NCBI RefSeq assembly: GCF_000827125.1
Contig: NZ_CP010311.1
Span: forward strand, 2,232,001 to 2,296,000
Direction of reading: 5' to 3'
Source of the DNA: Geoalkalibacter subterraneus
GTDB taxonomy: Bacteria > Desulfobacterota > Desulfuromonadia > Desulfuromonadales > Geoalkalibacteraceae
Length of the DNA: 64,000 nucleotides
This document shows, in pieces, positions 26,832 through 36,813 of the stretch. A program made the position numbers and the translations under genes. The notes below the pieces were generated by a model. That model ran no database searches. It saw nothing but the letters and a program-made list of their open reading frames with translations, and was not told the origin of the DNA. Every line of letters starts with the position of its first letter. Position 1 is the first letter of the stretch.

Positions 26832-27566
26832 TCACCTGAAAACCAGAAAAATCAGCAAAGTGGTGACAACGCCAAGCGTTGCACCGGCCAGCACCTCGAA
26901 CAGAGTGTGAATATTCATCAACAGACGGCTATGACTGACCATAATCGCCAGAAGCAGTGACAAGAGGATATAAACCGCGCCCACTCCGCTGAGCGATACA
27001 CAGGTCGCGATACTGAATGCCACGGCACTGTGCCCGCTGGGCATTCCGCCGCACAGAGGGGTTCCGCGTCCGGTCAATGATTTCAGCAGAACCACCAGAA
27101 TCACAACCACCAGGATGGCCACCACGGCAACCAGCCCCGGGGGTGGACGCAATATCGCAAGGGATTTGTCCAGATGCGGAATAAAATAACCCGAAAGAGC
27201 CAGGTATCCCAGCAGCACCGCCCCAACGCTGGCCATCAGGACCGCCCCGGCGGCCACATCCTTGATGGTACGCGCCAGGGGGTGGTAATCGGGCGAGACC
27301 ATGTCGACAACGACCTCGATAGCGGTATTGAACAACTCGGCAAACAGAACGAAAATCGCCGCCAGCGTCAGAAAAATGAATTCCAGGGCACTGACCCGCA
27401 GCACCAGGCCCAGAACCAGCAGCGCCAGCGCAGCAATCATGTGAATCTTCATGTGGCGCTGGGTCTTGACCGCCCAGAGGATGCCCTCGATCGCACAATT
27501 GACGCTTTGGTACCAATTGGGTGGCTTGAAATCTTTTGGATTTTCTGGGTCAGGAGAGGAATTCAC
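26832..27566 (-). CDS. dgkA: Diacylglycerol kinase (DgkA)-PAP2 phosphatase fusion
   Basis: About 244 aa, all membrane. Residues 20-125 form a DgkA domain (ELFNTAIEVVVDMVSPDYHPLARTIKDVAAGAVLM, matching the catalytic Glu and following helices); residues about 135-240 form a PAP2 domain with GMPSGHSAVAF and SHSRLLMNIHTLFEVLAGA. DgkA kinases phosphorylate diacylglycerol or undecaprenol; PAP2 enzymes remove such phosphates. In the PAP2 part the first motif lacks the usual Arg-Pro and the last acidic residue is Glu, so activity is uncertain. The start is uncertain (GTG 27566 or TTG 27572); it overlaps the end of ybeY. Confidence 0.85.
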   Translation of the reverse strand: MNSSPDPENPKDFKPPNWYQSVNCAIEGILWAVKTQRHMKIHMIAALALLVLGLVLRVSALEFIFLTLAAIFVLFAELFNTAIEVVVDMVSPDYHPLARTIKDVAAGAVLMASVGAVLLGYLALSGYFIPHLDKSLAILRPPPGLVAVVAILVVVILVVLLKSLTGRGTPLCGGMPSGHSAVAFSIATCVSLSGVGAVYILLSLLLAIMVSHSRLLMNIHTLFEVLAGATLGVVTTLLIFLVFR

Positions 27567-28002
27567 GTTCAATTTCCGAAAAAATCTCCCGTTCGCGGGC
27601 TTCCATCAAACGGGCCTGCTCCGCGGTGCCACGCTCATGGTCATAGCCCACAAGGTGAAGCATGCCATGCAGCAGCAGAAAATAAAGTTCGCCGACAAAG
27701 GGTTGTCCAGCCTCAGCGGCATCACGTGCGGCAGTCTCGGCAGAGATCACCACGTCACCCAGCAACAGCGGGGAGACGTCGCCTGCCTCCCCTTCCTGCA
27801 TGGCAAAGGAAATCACGTTGGTCGGCCGATCCTTGCCCAGGTAGTCGCGGTTGATCTCCTGGATCCGATCATCGTCGACCACCAGAATCGACACTTCGCC
27901 CTTAGGACATTCCAAGGCGTTTAAGATCTTCTGCGCCACCTTTCGGAGGGTCCGCTTCTCGATCCTTTGTTTCCTTTGCAGGTTCTCGATTTGTATCCTC
28001 AA
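27550..28002 (-). CDS. ybeY: Endoribonuclease/rRNA maturation factor YbeY
   Basis: A 150-aa metalloprotein with the zinc motif HGMLHLVGYDH, needed for 16S rRNA 3'-end processing and ribosome quality control. DRPTNVISFAM is the second conserved block. The start is TTG at 28002; it lies 101 bp inside the upstream HD-domain gene. I accept this start because the N terminus (MRIQIENLQRKQ) resembles that of Geobacter YbeY proteins, and no later start codon gives a complete fold. Confidence 0.9.
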   Translation of the reverse strand: MRIQIENLQRKQRIEKRTLRKVAQKILNALECPKGEVSILVVDDDRIQEINRDYLGKDRPTNVISFAMQEGEAGDVSPLLLGDVVISAETAARDAAEAGQPFVGELYFLLLHGMLHLVGYDHERGTAEQARLMEAREREIFSEIEREFLS

Positions 28003-30283
28003 TGACTTTCTTCTTTCCGCCGTCCTTGTCCCGCTCTTTGTAGGCCGGCTCGGGATAATCGACTCGATGGTGAAAAATACCCGCCAGAATGCGATTAAAG
28101 CTTTTGGCGATATTGTTCAGGTCCTTTAGGGTCAGCTCACACTCATTGAGTTGGCCGTCGATAAAAATGTTGTTGATGATTTTCTGCACCATCCCCTGGA
28201 TGCGCGCAGGGGTCGGCTCGGTCAGGGTTCGGCTGGCCGCTTCAACCGCATCAGCCAGCATGATCAGAGCCGCCTCGCGGGACTGCGGTCTCGGCCCTGG
28301 ATAGCGGTAGTCGCGCTCGTCGACCTGCTGAACACCGGGGTCTTCCTTGCTTTTGGCCTTGTCGTAGAAAAACTTGATCAAGGCGGTCCCGTGATGCTGC
28401 CGGATGATGTCAACCAGTTGCTCTCCGAGCTTGTTTTCACGGGCAATCTCAACCCCGTCCTTGACATGCGCCATAAGGATAAGTGCGCTCATGGAAGGGG
28501 CGAGCTTATCGTGCTTGTTTGCTGAATTCCCCGTATTTTCAATAAAATAAAGCGGCTTTCTGATTTTCCCGATGTCATGGTAATACGCAGCGACCCTCGC
28601 CAACAGAGGATTGGCGTTGATTTCTTCAGCAGCCGCCTCGGCCAGATTGCCAACGATAATGGAATGATGATAGGTTCCAGGTGCCTGCACCATCAGCTCG
28701 CGCAGCACTGGAGCATTCATATTGGCCAGTTCCAACAGTTTGATATCGGTCGTATATTTAAAGACTGACTCGATCAGAGGGATCGTGCCATTGACGATAA
28801 TTGCGCACACGATACCGCCGGCCAGCGCAAACCCCATCTTGTGCAGCAGGTGGATATCCACCATGCGGCCGGCCATGAAATGAATGGCCACCACCGTCCC
28901 CACATTGACCAGCGAAATCCACATACCGGCGCGATAAAGGGTCGACCGGGTCTTGCAGTGACGAACCCAGTGAGCGCCGGTCACGCTGCTGACCAGGGCA
29001 AAACCTGAAATGACCAGGCTGTTGCCGAAAAGCACGCCGATCAGGACCGAACTTAACGCCGCAAAGACAAAGGCGATCTCGGAATTGAGCACCAGCCGCA
29101 CCAGCATCGCCCCGACAGCAAAGGGGAACGCATAGTAATAACTGGTGGATTCAATATAGGGGAAGGCACTTTCGAGGGCGGTCGAAACAAAAATGGAGAG
29201 CTTGATCAGTATGAAAAGCCCGGTAAAGGTCAGGCTGATAAAAAGCAAGTCACGTCCATTGGGACGGTATTTGCGGATATTGCGCGTGGCAAAACGGTGC
29301 CCGACAAGCACCAGGATCAGGGTCGCCAGGAAAAGCCCGAACCCCATGGTCAATACACTGTAATCGCTGCCGATATCACGCATGGCACGCAGTTTCTTGA
29401 TCTGCTCCTCATTGACCCGCTCGCCTTCGCGAACGATCATTTCGCCTTTTTTCACCTGAAAAAAGACCGGCGTCACCGAGGCCATTGCCGCAGTTTTACG
29501 TGATTCGGTTTCTTCCTTGTTAAACGTAAGGTTGGGACGCAGAAGGCGCTGAGTCAGGGCAAAGAGGACTTCACGCTCTCTTTTTGACAGCGCTTCGACC
29601 GAATCGAGCCGCGCCCGCAGCATCTCCTGCGCATCTCCCATACCGATGACCTCGTCGCTGCGGCCGACAGTATTTTCCTGCTGACTTCTGAGATCACGCA
29701 CAACAACGCCTTTTTCGGCGTCGTTGAGAAACACCTTGCGATTGGCGACAATCATGGGGACAGAGGAAAAATTGAGCACCTGCCGAATGTCGTGCAGAAG
29801 ATCATCGGAAACCGGCAGACGACTCAGGACACTGAATTCCTCATCAGAGATCCCCGCATCGAGAGCATCTTCCAGCGTCTGCCTGATTTCGGGATCAGGT
29901 TCTTCGCCCTCTGCCAGGGGGTCGATGATCCTCAGCGCCTGAATCAGACGGTCGCCGAGTTCCGCCGTGACCTCAGCGTCGAAATCATAGACTGGCCGCA
30001 CGGCCTCCCGTGCCTCCTGACGCTTTTTCTCGGTCAGTGCCTCATCCGGGATCATCATATTGCGCGGCGCTTTGACGTCCCGGGAAGCCACATCACCGGG
30101 GCTGTAATAATCGGGGACGAAACCACCTTTGGGCACAATGATGACAGTAAGAACCAGGCAGAGAAAAAGCAGGAGAATCCGGTTCTGCTGCGCCTCGGTC
30201 AGTACAATCGGAATGCGAAAAAAATAAAAAGTATTCTTTTTCGCAGCGGATAAATCCGTGGTTTTTTTACCGTTTTTAGTCAT
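27902..30283 (-). CDS. 7TMR-HDED/HD-domain membrane phosphodiesterase (PgpH-like)
   Basis: A 793-aa protein: an N-terminal helix (about 35-55), a long extracytoplasmic 7TMR-HDED domain (about 60-315), seven helices (about 315-510) and a cytoplasmic HD domain with AAYYHDIGKIRKPLYF, a later QHHGTALIKFFY and a charged C-terminal tail. The family includes PgpH of Listeria, which degrades cyclic di-AMP; that specificity is an inference here. It starts 16 bp after phoH and its tail overlaps ybeY by 101 bp. The phoH-HD-ybeY-dgkA order is conserved in Firmicutes and Geobacter relatives. Confidence 0.88.
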   Translation of the reverse strand: MTKNGKKTTDLSAAKKNTFYFFRIPIVLTEAQQNRILLLFLCLVLTVIIVPKGGFVPDYYSPGDVASRDVKAPRNMMIPDEALTEKKRQEAREAVRPVYDFDAEVTAELGDRLIQALRIIDPLAEGEEPDPEIRQTLEDALDAGISDEEFSVLSRLPVSDDLLHDIRQVLNFSSVPMIVANRKVFLNDAEKGVVVRDLRSQQENTVGRSDEVIGMGDAQEMLRARLDSVEALSKREREVLFALTQRLLRPNLTFNKEETESRKTAAMASVTPVFFQVKKGEMIVREGERVNEEQIKKLRAMRDIGSDYSVLTMGFGLFLATLILVLVGHRFATRNIRKYRPNGRDLLFISLTFTGLFILIKLSIFVSTALESAFPYIESTSYYYAFPFAVGAMLVRLVLNSEIAFVFAALSSVLIGVLFGNSLVISGFALVSSVTGAHWVRHCKTRSTLYRAGMWISLVNVGTVVAIHFMAGRMVDIHLLHKMGFALAGGIVCAIIVNGTIPLIESVFKYTTDIKLLELANMNAPVLRELMVQAPGTYHHSIIVGNLAEAAAEEINANPLLARVAAYYHDIGKIRKPLYFIENTGNSANKHDKLAPSMSALILMAHVKDGVEIARENKLGEQLVDIIRQHHGTALIKFFYDKAKSKEDPGVQQVDERDYRYPGPRPQSREAALIMLADAVEAASRTLTEPTPARIQGMVQKIINNIFIDGQLNECELTLKDLNNIAKSFNRILAGIFHHRVDYPEPAYKERDKDGGKKKVIEDTNREPAKETKDREADPPKGGAEDLKRLGMS

Positions 30284-30299
30284 AAATTAGATATCTGCC

Positions 30300-31280
30300 T
30301 CATGACTCTGCGGAGGCCGCGGCCTTTTCATAGGCCTGCACGATCGACTGCACAATGGGGTGGCGTACCACATCCGCATCCGTAAAATGATTGAATGCAA
30401 TGCGCTCGATCTTTTGCAGCACCCTGACCGCTTCCAGCAATCCCGACACTTTTCCCGTGGGCAGGTCGGTCTGAGTCACATCGCCGGTAACAACGGCGCG
30501 ACTGCCAAAGCCAAGGCGGGTCAAAAACATTTTCATCTGTTCGGGTGTAGTGTTCTGAGCCTCATCCAGAATGACAAAGGCATCGTTAAGCGTGCGCCCA
30601 CGCATGAACGCAAGAGGCGCAACTTCGACCACGCCCTTTTCAATAAGAGCCTGCCCCTTTTCAAAACCCATCATATCATACAGGGCATCATACAGCGGGC
30701 GCAGGTAAGGGTTCACCTTTTCAACCAGGTCTCCGGGGAGAAACCCGAGACGCTCCCCCGCCTCAACGGCAGGGCGTACCAGCACAATGCGGCTGACTTC
30801 CTTTTTGAGCAGAAAGGCCAGGGCCATCGCCATGGCAAGGTAGGTTTTTCCTGTTCCGGCAGGCCCGATGCCGAAGACTACATCATTGTTGCGCATGGCA
30901 TCGATGTAGGCTTTCTGCGTCAGACTTTTTGGTGAGATGACTTTTTTGCGGAAAGAGACAAAAACCGTGTCGAGAAAGATGTTTTTGAGATGCGTCCCCG
31001 AATCGGCACTGAGAATGCGCACCGCATAGTCGATATCCGTCGGATAGACGGGATAGCCCTCGCGCATGAGGTCCAGCAGTTCCTCCAGCAGACGCTTGGC
31101 CAGCGCAACCTGCACCGGATCTCCCTGCAGGTGAACTTCACTGCCCCGCGATCCAATCCGGATTTTCAGAATCCGTTCGATCTGCTTCAGATTTCGGTTC
31201 TGCTGGCCGAACAGGTCGGCAGCCAGGTTCCGATCTTCTATAAGGAACCTGTCCTGAATATCGTCTCCGCTCAAAGACAT
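30300..31280 (-). CDS. phoH: PhoH-family ATPase (YbeZ)
   Basis: A 326-aa cytoplasmic P-loop ATPase: an N-terminal KH-like segment (residues about 25-75; RILKIRIGSRGSEVHLQGD) and a PhoH domain with Walker A FGIGPAGTGKTYLA and Walker B AFVILDEAQN. YbeZ proteins work with YbeY in RNA processing, and ybeY lies two genes downstream. It is the first gene of the long minus-strand block, divergent from eno. Confidence 0.92.
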   Translation of the reverse strand: MSLSGDDIQDRFLIEDRNLAADLFGQQNRNLKQIERILKIRIGSRGSEVHLQGDPVQVALAKRLLEELLDLMREGYPVYPTDIDYAVRILSADSGTHLKNIFLDTVFVSFRKKVISPKSLTQKAYIDAMRNNDVVFGIGPAGTGKTYLAMAMALAFLLKKEVSRIVLVRPAVEAGERLGFLPGDLVEKVNPYLRPLYDALYDMMGFEKGQALIEKGVVEVAPLAFMRGRTLNDAFVILDEAQNTTPEQMKMFLTRLGFGSRAVVTGDVTQTDLPTGKVSGLLEAVRVLQKIERIAFNHFTDADVVRHPIVQSIVQAYEKAAASAES

Positions 31281-32909
<1,629 letters not shown>

Positions 32910-32931
32910 GAATTGATTTTGAAGGTATCAG

Positions 32932-32972
32932 GCCCGCAGGAGCAATGAGACTCTTGCGGGCCTTTTTCTATT
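32932..32972 (+). terminator. Rho-independent terminator of eno
   Basis: GCCCGCAGGAG (32932-32942) pairs with CTCTTGCGGGC across a short loop, one G-U wobble, followed directly by CTTTTTCT. It begins 22 bases after the eno stop. Confidence 0.9.
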
Positions 32973-33102
32973 GCCGCTCTGAAAACACCGAACATTTTTT
33001 AATTGGGCGCGGGCGCTTATATATGGTAATTTCGCAACACCTTCCCAGACAACACTCTGAAAAAAAATAAAGATAAACGCTTTTCCACCGGGAGCCTTGT
33101 TT

Positions 33103-34086
33103 ATGAATGCACCTCTCCATTCCATGATTCTTGGCACAGGACACGCTGTCCCCGAACGCATATTGACCAATAGCGATCTGGAAAAAATGGTCGACACCTC
33201 CGATCAATGGATCGTCGAACGTACCGGAATTCGACAACGCCACATCGCCCCCCAGGGAACCGGCATTTCGCAGTATGCCACTGAAGCGGCAAAACAAGCA
33301 CTTGAAGATGCAGGCCTCGATCCCCAGGACATCGACCTGATTATCCTCGGCACTGTGACCGGCGACTACAAGTTCCCGGCGACCGCCTGCCTTATTCAGC
33401 AAAACCTCGGCATCGAGCACGCTGCCGCTTTTGACCTCTCAGCCGCCTGCTCCGGCTTCCTCTACGGTCTGAGCCTGGCCGACAGTCTTATTGCAACAGG
33501 AAAACACCACAACGCCCTGGTGATTGGAGGGGAGGTTCTTACCAGCATGGTGGATTGGACCGACCGCAACACCTGCACACTTTTCGGCGACGGCGCTGGA
33601 GCGGTGGTTGTTGGCCCTGCCCGGGATGCCTCCGGCATTCTCGCCACCCACATGGCCTCGGACGGTCGCTACCACCACCTGCTGATTAACCCGGGATGCG
33701 GCAGCATAAACCCGCCTACGCCCGATAATCTCCATCTCCATGCCATCCAGATGGAGGGACGCGAGGTTTTCCGCCATGCGGTGACCACCATGACCGACGC
33801 CCTCGCCAAGGTTCTTGAGAAAGCCGGAATGGGCATTGAGGATGTTGACCTGCTCATCCCCCACCAGGCCAATCTGCGAATCATTCAGGCGGTCGGCAAA
33901 AAAGTCGGCATCGACGAAGACCACATCTATATCAACGTCGACCGTTTCGGCAACACCTCGGCCGCATCGATCCCCATTGCGCTTGACGAGGCCCGGCGGA
34001 ATGGAAAGTTAAAGAAAGGCGATGTCGCTGCTATGGTGACGTTTGGAGCAGGCTTTACCTGGGCGGCAGGACTGGTGAGGCTGTAG
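33103..34086 (+). CDS. fabH: 3-oxoacyl-ACP synthase III FabH
   Basis: A 327-aa thiolase-fold enzyme that starts fatty acid synthesis by condensing an acyl-CoA primer with malonyl-ACP. The Cys-His-Asn triad is visible in SAACSGFLYGL, LIPHQANLRI and NTSAASIPIAL. ATG 33103 is chosen over TTG 33097 because GGGAG lies 8 bases upstream. It stands alone between eno and a convergent small gene rather than in a fab operon. Confidence 0.96.
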   Translation: MNAPLHSMILGTGHAVPERILTNSDLEKMVDTSDQWIVERTGIRQRHIAPQGTGISQYATEAAKQALEDAGLDPQDIDLIILGTVTGDYKFPATACLIQQNLGIEHAAAFDLSAACSGFLYGLSLADSLIATGKHHNALVIGGEVLTSMVDWTDRNTCTLFGDGAGAVVVGPARDASGILATHMASDGRYHHLLINPGCGSINPPTPDNLHLHAIQMEGREVFRHAVTTMTDALAKVLEKAGMGIEDVDLLIPHQANLRIIQAVGKKVGIDEDHIYINVDRFGNTSAASIPIALDEARRNGKLKKGDVAAMVTFGAGFTWAAGLVRL

Positions 34087-34100
34087 ACAGGCTATTCCGC

Positions 34101-34126
34101 AAAAAAAAGCCCACCAGGAGGTGGGC
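34101..34126 (-). terminator. Rho-independent terminator after the 33-aa peptide gene
   Basis: GCCCACC-loop-GGTGGGC (34109-34126), a perfect 7-bp stem with a 4-base loop, is followed on the minus strand by eight T (34101-34108). It lies 42 bases past the stop of the small gene; on the + strand it lies just after fabH and could also slow that transcript. Confidence 0.85.
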
Positions 34127-34167
34127 GATGCAAGAGAGGAAAGACCGAGAGATTTTTTACAATCCGA

Positions 34168-34269
34168 TCAGCCGACGAAATTGAGGATCAGGGCACCGAA
34201 TCCGATGCAGCTGGCGACAATGATAAAGACCTGTACCGCGAAATAAGATGTCCGAGTTTTCGATTCCAT
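34168..34269 (-). CDS. 33-aa single-helix membrane peptide, unrecognised
   Basis: Too short for ordinary gene calling. The frame runs from ATG 34269 to TGA 34168 and encodes a basic N terminus (MESKTRTSYF), then one hydrophobic helix (about residues 10-30) with Cys21, ending NFVG. AAAAGGAGGCGTC before the ATG is one of the best ribosome sites in the window; a near-consensus promoter lies 37-65 bases upstream and a terminator 42 bases downstream. A complete transcription unit around so short a frame argues that it is real. It does not match CydX, KdpF or other small membrane proteins I know. N-in orientation is likely from the charges. Confidence 0.75.
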   Translation of the reverse strand: MESKTRTSYFAVQVFIIVASCIGFGALILNFVG

Positions 34270-34299
34270 GACGCCTCCTTTTCTGTATATTCCCTTTAG

Positions 34300-34310
34300 A
34301 ACAATGTTAT
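34300..34310 (-). repeat. 11-bp box, promoter-proximal copy
   Basis: ATAACATTGTT on the minus strand. It covers most of the -10 element and the bases up to the predicted start site, where a bound repressor would block RNA polymerase. Its core AACA-T-TGTT is itself a short inverted repeat. An identical copy lies 76 bp upstream. Confidence 0.6.
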
Positions 34311-34334
34311 AACCATAAGGCCAGGTTATGTCAA
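34306..34334 (-). promoter_or_regulatory. Sigma-70 promoter of the 33-aa peptide gene
   Basis: On the minus strand TTGACA (34329-34334), a 17-base spacer and TATAAC (34306-34311): a perfect -35, optimal spacing and a five-of-six -10. The predicted start is near 34299, giving a leader of about 30 bases. Confidence 0.85.
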
Positions 34335-34375
34335 GGTGTTAATTTTTACCATTTCTATTGACAACCATTTTTCAA

Positions 34376-34386
34376 AACAATGTTAT
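34376..34386 (-). repeat. 11-bp box, distal copy
   Basis: A second exact ATAACATTGTT, 76 bp (about seven helix turns) upstream of the copy on the promoter and 28 bases after the ftsH stop. Two identical boxes on one helical face suggest cooperative or looping binding by one regulator. Confidence 0.55.
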
Positions 34387-34413
34387 TTGATTTATGGGAT
34401 TTTTTGATCTTGA

Positions 34414-36273
34414 TCATTCTTCTGGTTGGATAATCGCGTCAATCCTCTTCTCATCAATGGTTTCCTCCTCAAGCAGCACCTGAGCCAATTCTTCGAGAAG
34501 ATTATGTTTCTCCTTGATGATTTTATCCGCCTTGACTTCTGCCTCTTTGATGATATTTTCGATTTCGCGGTCGATCAGCCACGCCATTCTTTCACTGAAG
34601 GTTTTCTCCGTAGCAAGCTTTCTCCCAAGGAATGGGTGCTCTTCGCCGCGACTGAAGAACACCGGGCCGATCCGTTCACTCATCCCCCATTGGCACACCA
34701 TTTTCTCCGCGAGTTCAGTCACCTGCTTCAAATCATTCTGTGCCCCGGTGGACACTTCTCCAAAGATGGACTTTTCGGCCGCCCTGCCGCCAAGACTGAC
34801 CGCAAGGCGGGTTTCAAGATATGAACGCGGATAGTGATAGCGATCGTTCTGCGGAAGCTGCTGGGTCACACCAAGGGCCTGCCCGCGCGGAATGATCGAC
34901 ACCTTGTGGACCGGGTCCGCTCCCGGCGAAAAGCGCGCCACAAGCGTGTGACCGGCTTCATGGTAGGCGGTGATCTTCTTTTCCTGCTCCGTGAGCATCA
35001 GTTTGCGCTCTGCACCCATCAGCACGCGATCCTTTGCATCTTCAAGATGTTTCATGGTGACGCGCTCTGCATCCTCGCGGGCGGCAATCAAGGCGGCTTC
35101 ATTGACCAGGCTTTCCAGGTCGGCTCCGCACATGCCAGGAGTTCCGCGCGCCAGCACTTCGAAGTCAACATCATCCGCCAGGGGAACATGACGGGTGTGA
35201 ACTTTGAGGATCTCCATACGCGCCCGCCAATCAGGTCGGTCAACGACAACCTGACGGTCGAAACGGCCTGGCCTCTGCAATGCCGTGTCCAGTACATCGG
35301 GACGATTTGTGGCGGCCAGTACGATCACCTCGCTGTGGGGTTCGAACCCATCCATTTCAGACAACAGCTGGTTGAGGGTCTGTTCGCGCTCGTCGCTGCC
35401 GCCCCCCAACCCTGTACCGCGGGAGCGACCCACCGCATCAAGCTCATCAATAAAAATGATGCTCGGCGCATTTTTCTTGGCATTGGTAAACAGGTCCCGC
35501 ACCCTGCTGGCTCCCACCCCGACAAACATTTCAATAAATTGAGAGGCTGAGATGGAAAAAAAGGGGACGCCGGCCTCCCCCGCAACGGCTCGCGCCATGA
35601 GCGTTTTTCCTGTTCCCGGGGGGCCGACCAGAAGAATGCCGCGCGGCACCTTGCCGCCGATCCGTTGAAACTTGCCTGGTTCACGCAGGAAATCAACAAT
35701 TTCGCGCAGATCCTGTTTGGCCTCTTCAAGTCCGGCCACGTCATTGAAGGTTACTTTTGATTCCTCGCGGGTATAAAGCTTTGCTCCGGATTTGGAGATA
35801 TTGCCCATAAAACCGCCGGGACCGCCTTTGCCGCGCATGCTGCGCAACACAAACCACCAGACACCAAAGATAAGGATCCACGGCAGCATGTACAGAAGCG
35901 CATTGACCCAGAACGGATCTTTGGCAGGAGGCTTGGCGGAGACCTCCACGCCGGAATTTTCCAGCAGAGCCATCAGTTCAGGATCATCGATAGGAGGAAG
36001 GGTTGTACGGAAGGACTCAAATGGCTGAACAGTTTCATTTCCCCCAAGCGCATCTTGCCGGGGTTCTGCGACGGGTTCCTTAAAATTCCCGGTCAGCTTA
36101 TCGCCCTGAATAGTGACCTCAGATACATTATCCTGTTGCAAAGCCTTCTTGAAACGACTGTAGCTGATCTCCAGAGATCCCTGGGGAGCAGGCTGATTCG
36201 CGACATAGAGTACATTGAATGCCGCCAGCAGCAGAAAAAGAATGATAAATTGTCTCCAGAGATTTTTATTCAT
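34414..36273 (-). CDS. ftsH: ATP-dependent zinc metalloprotease FtsH
   Basis: A 619-aa inner-membrane AAA+ protease. Two helices (residues about 7-25 and 125-145) flank a periplasmic domain; then Walker A GPPGTGKT, Walker [12 protein letters not shown], the second-region-of-homology arginines in RPGRFDRQV, and the zinc site HEAGH in [13 protein letters not shown]. FtsH degrades misfolded membrane proteins and, in E. coli, LpxC, so it sets the LPS level. It follows the zinc-ribbon gene after a terminator. Confidence 0.96.
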   Translation of the reverse strand: MNKNLWRQFIILFLLLAAFNVLYVANQPAPQGSLEISYSRFKKALQQDNVSEVTIQGDKLTGNFKEPVAEPRQDALGGNETVQPFESFRTTLPPIDDPELMALLENSGVEVSAKPPAKDPFWVNALLYMLPWILIFGVWWFVLRSMRGKGGPGGFMGNISKSGAKLYTREESKVTFNDVAGLEEAKQDLREIVDFLREPGKFQRIGGKVPRGILLVGPPGTGKTLMARAVAGEAGVPFFSISASQFIEMFVGVGASRVRDLFTNAKKNAPSIIFIDELDAVGRSRGTGLGGGSDEREQTLNQLLSEMDGFEPHSEVIVLAATNRPDVLDTALQRPGRFDRQVVVDRPDWRARMEILKVHTRHVPLADDVDFEVLARGTPGMCGADLESLVNEAALIAAREDAERVTMKHLEDAKDRVLMGAERKLMLTEQEKKITAYHEAGHTLVARFSPGADPVHKVSIIPRGQALGVTQQLPQNDRYHYPRSYLETRLAVSLGGRAAEKSIFGEVSTGAQNDLKQVTELAEKMVCQWGMSERIGPVFFSRGEEHPFLGRKLATEKTFSERMAWLIDREIENIIKEAEVKADKIIKEKHNLLEELAQVLLEEETIDEKRIDAIIQPEE

Positions 36274-36325
36274 GACATCTCCGCTTCTGGAAATTCAAAC
36301 AGATCGGGTCCCAAAGCCCCTGCAC

Positions 36326-36363
36326 AAGAAAACCCCTGCCAATCCAACAGGTTCGACAGGGGT
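36326..36363 (-). terminator. Terminator after the zinc-ribbon gene
   Basis: ACCCCTG (36332-36338) pairs with CAGGGGT (36357-36363); reading the minus strand, the stem is followed by TTTTCTTG. A second nested pairing CCTG/CAGG is possible. It separates the zinc-ribbon gene from ftsH. Confidence 0.7.
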
Positions 36364-36405
36364 GCATAATTAAGATGTCGGCGTCACCAGCTCATCAACA
36401 GCAAC

Positions 36406-36717
36406 TCAGCCGGCTCTGCGGTCTTCCTCTGCCTGAAACCAGCGCTCGAACCAGGTTCGGTGATCTTTTTCGGCGAGAAGCTGCAGATCTTTCGGCCCGA
36501 GCCAGACCCCGCCGCAATCGGGGCATTGATCCATCGGGACATCCCGAAATACAAGTTTCTGCAATGGCTCGCCACATTTGGGGCACCGATCGTGGCAGCA
36601 CTCCCGGATCAACCGTTCTTTCGAAACCTCGCGCAACTGTGAAATCTTCTCCTCTTCCAACTTGCGGAAGTAAAGATTTTCCAGCGCCTTTTTTCTTTCT
36701 TCCCAGAGATCAGTCAT
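36406..36717 (-). CDS. Small TFIIB-type zinc-ribbon protein
   Basis: A 103-aa protein: a charged helical N terminus (residues 1-40), then two CxxC pairs in DRCPKCGEPLQKL and QCPDCGGVWLGPKDL, the zf-TFIIB (transcription factor zinc-finger) domain found in many short bacterial proteins of unknown function, and an acidic/aromatic C terminus. Start ATG 36717 has GAGGTGA just upstream; the frame opens slightly earlier. It lies 96 bp after the Cas6-like gene on the same strand. Function unknown. Confidence 0.8.
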   Translation of the reverse strand: MTDLWEERKKALENLYFRKLEEEKISQLREVSKERLIRECCHDRCPKCGEPLQKLVFRDVPMDQCPDCGGVWLGPKDLQLLAEKDHRTWFERWFQAEEDRRAG

Positions 36718-36813
36718 AAGAATCACCTCATCGAGGAAACGAAGTTATAACCTTTTCTTTGCTTCGAGTATACCCGAGGACGAGGTGTTCGCAACCGCAG
36801 ATCGCCGAAATCC

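Noticed and set aside
27550-28002. ybeY start moved downstream to avoid the 101-bp overlap
   Set aside because: A later start would remove conserved N-terminal strands; the TTG start gives the family's N terminus.
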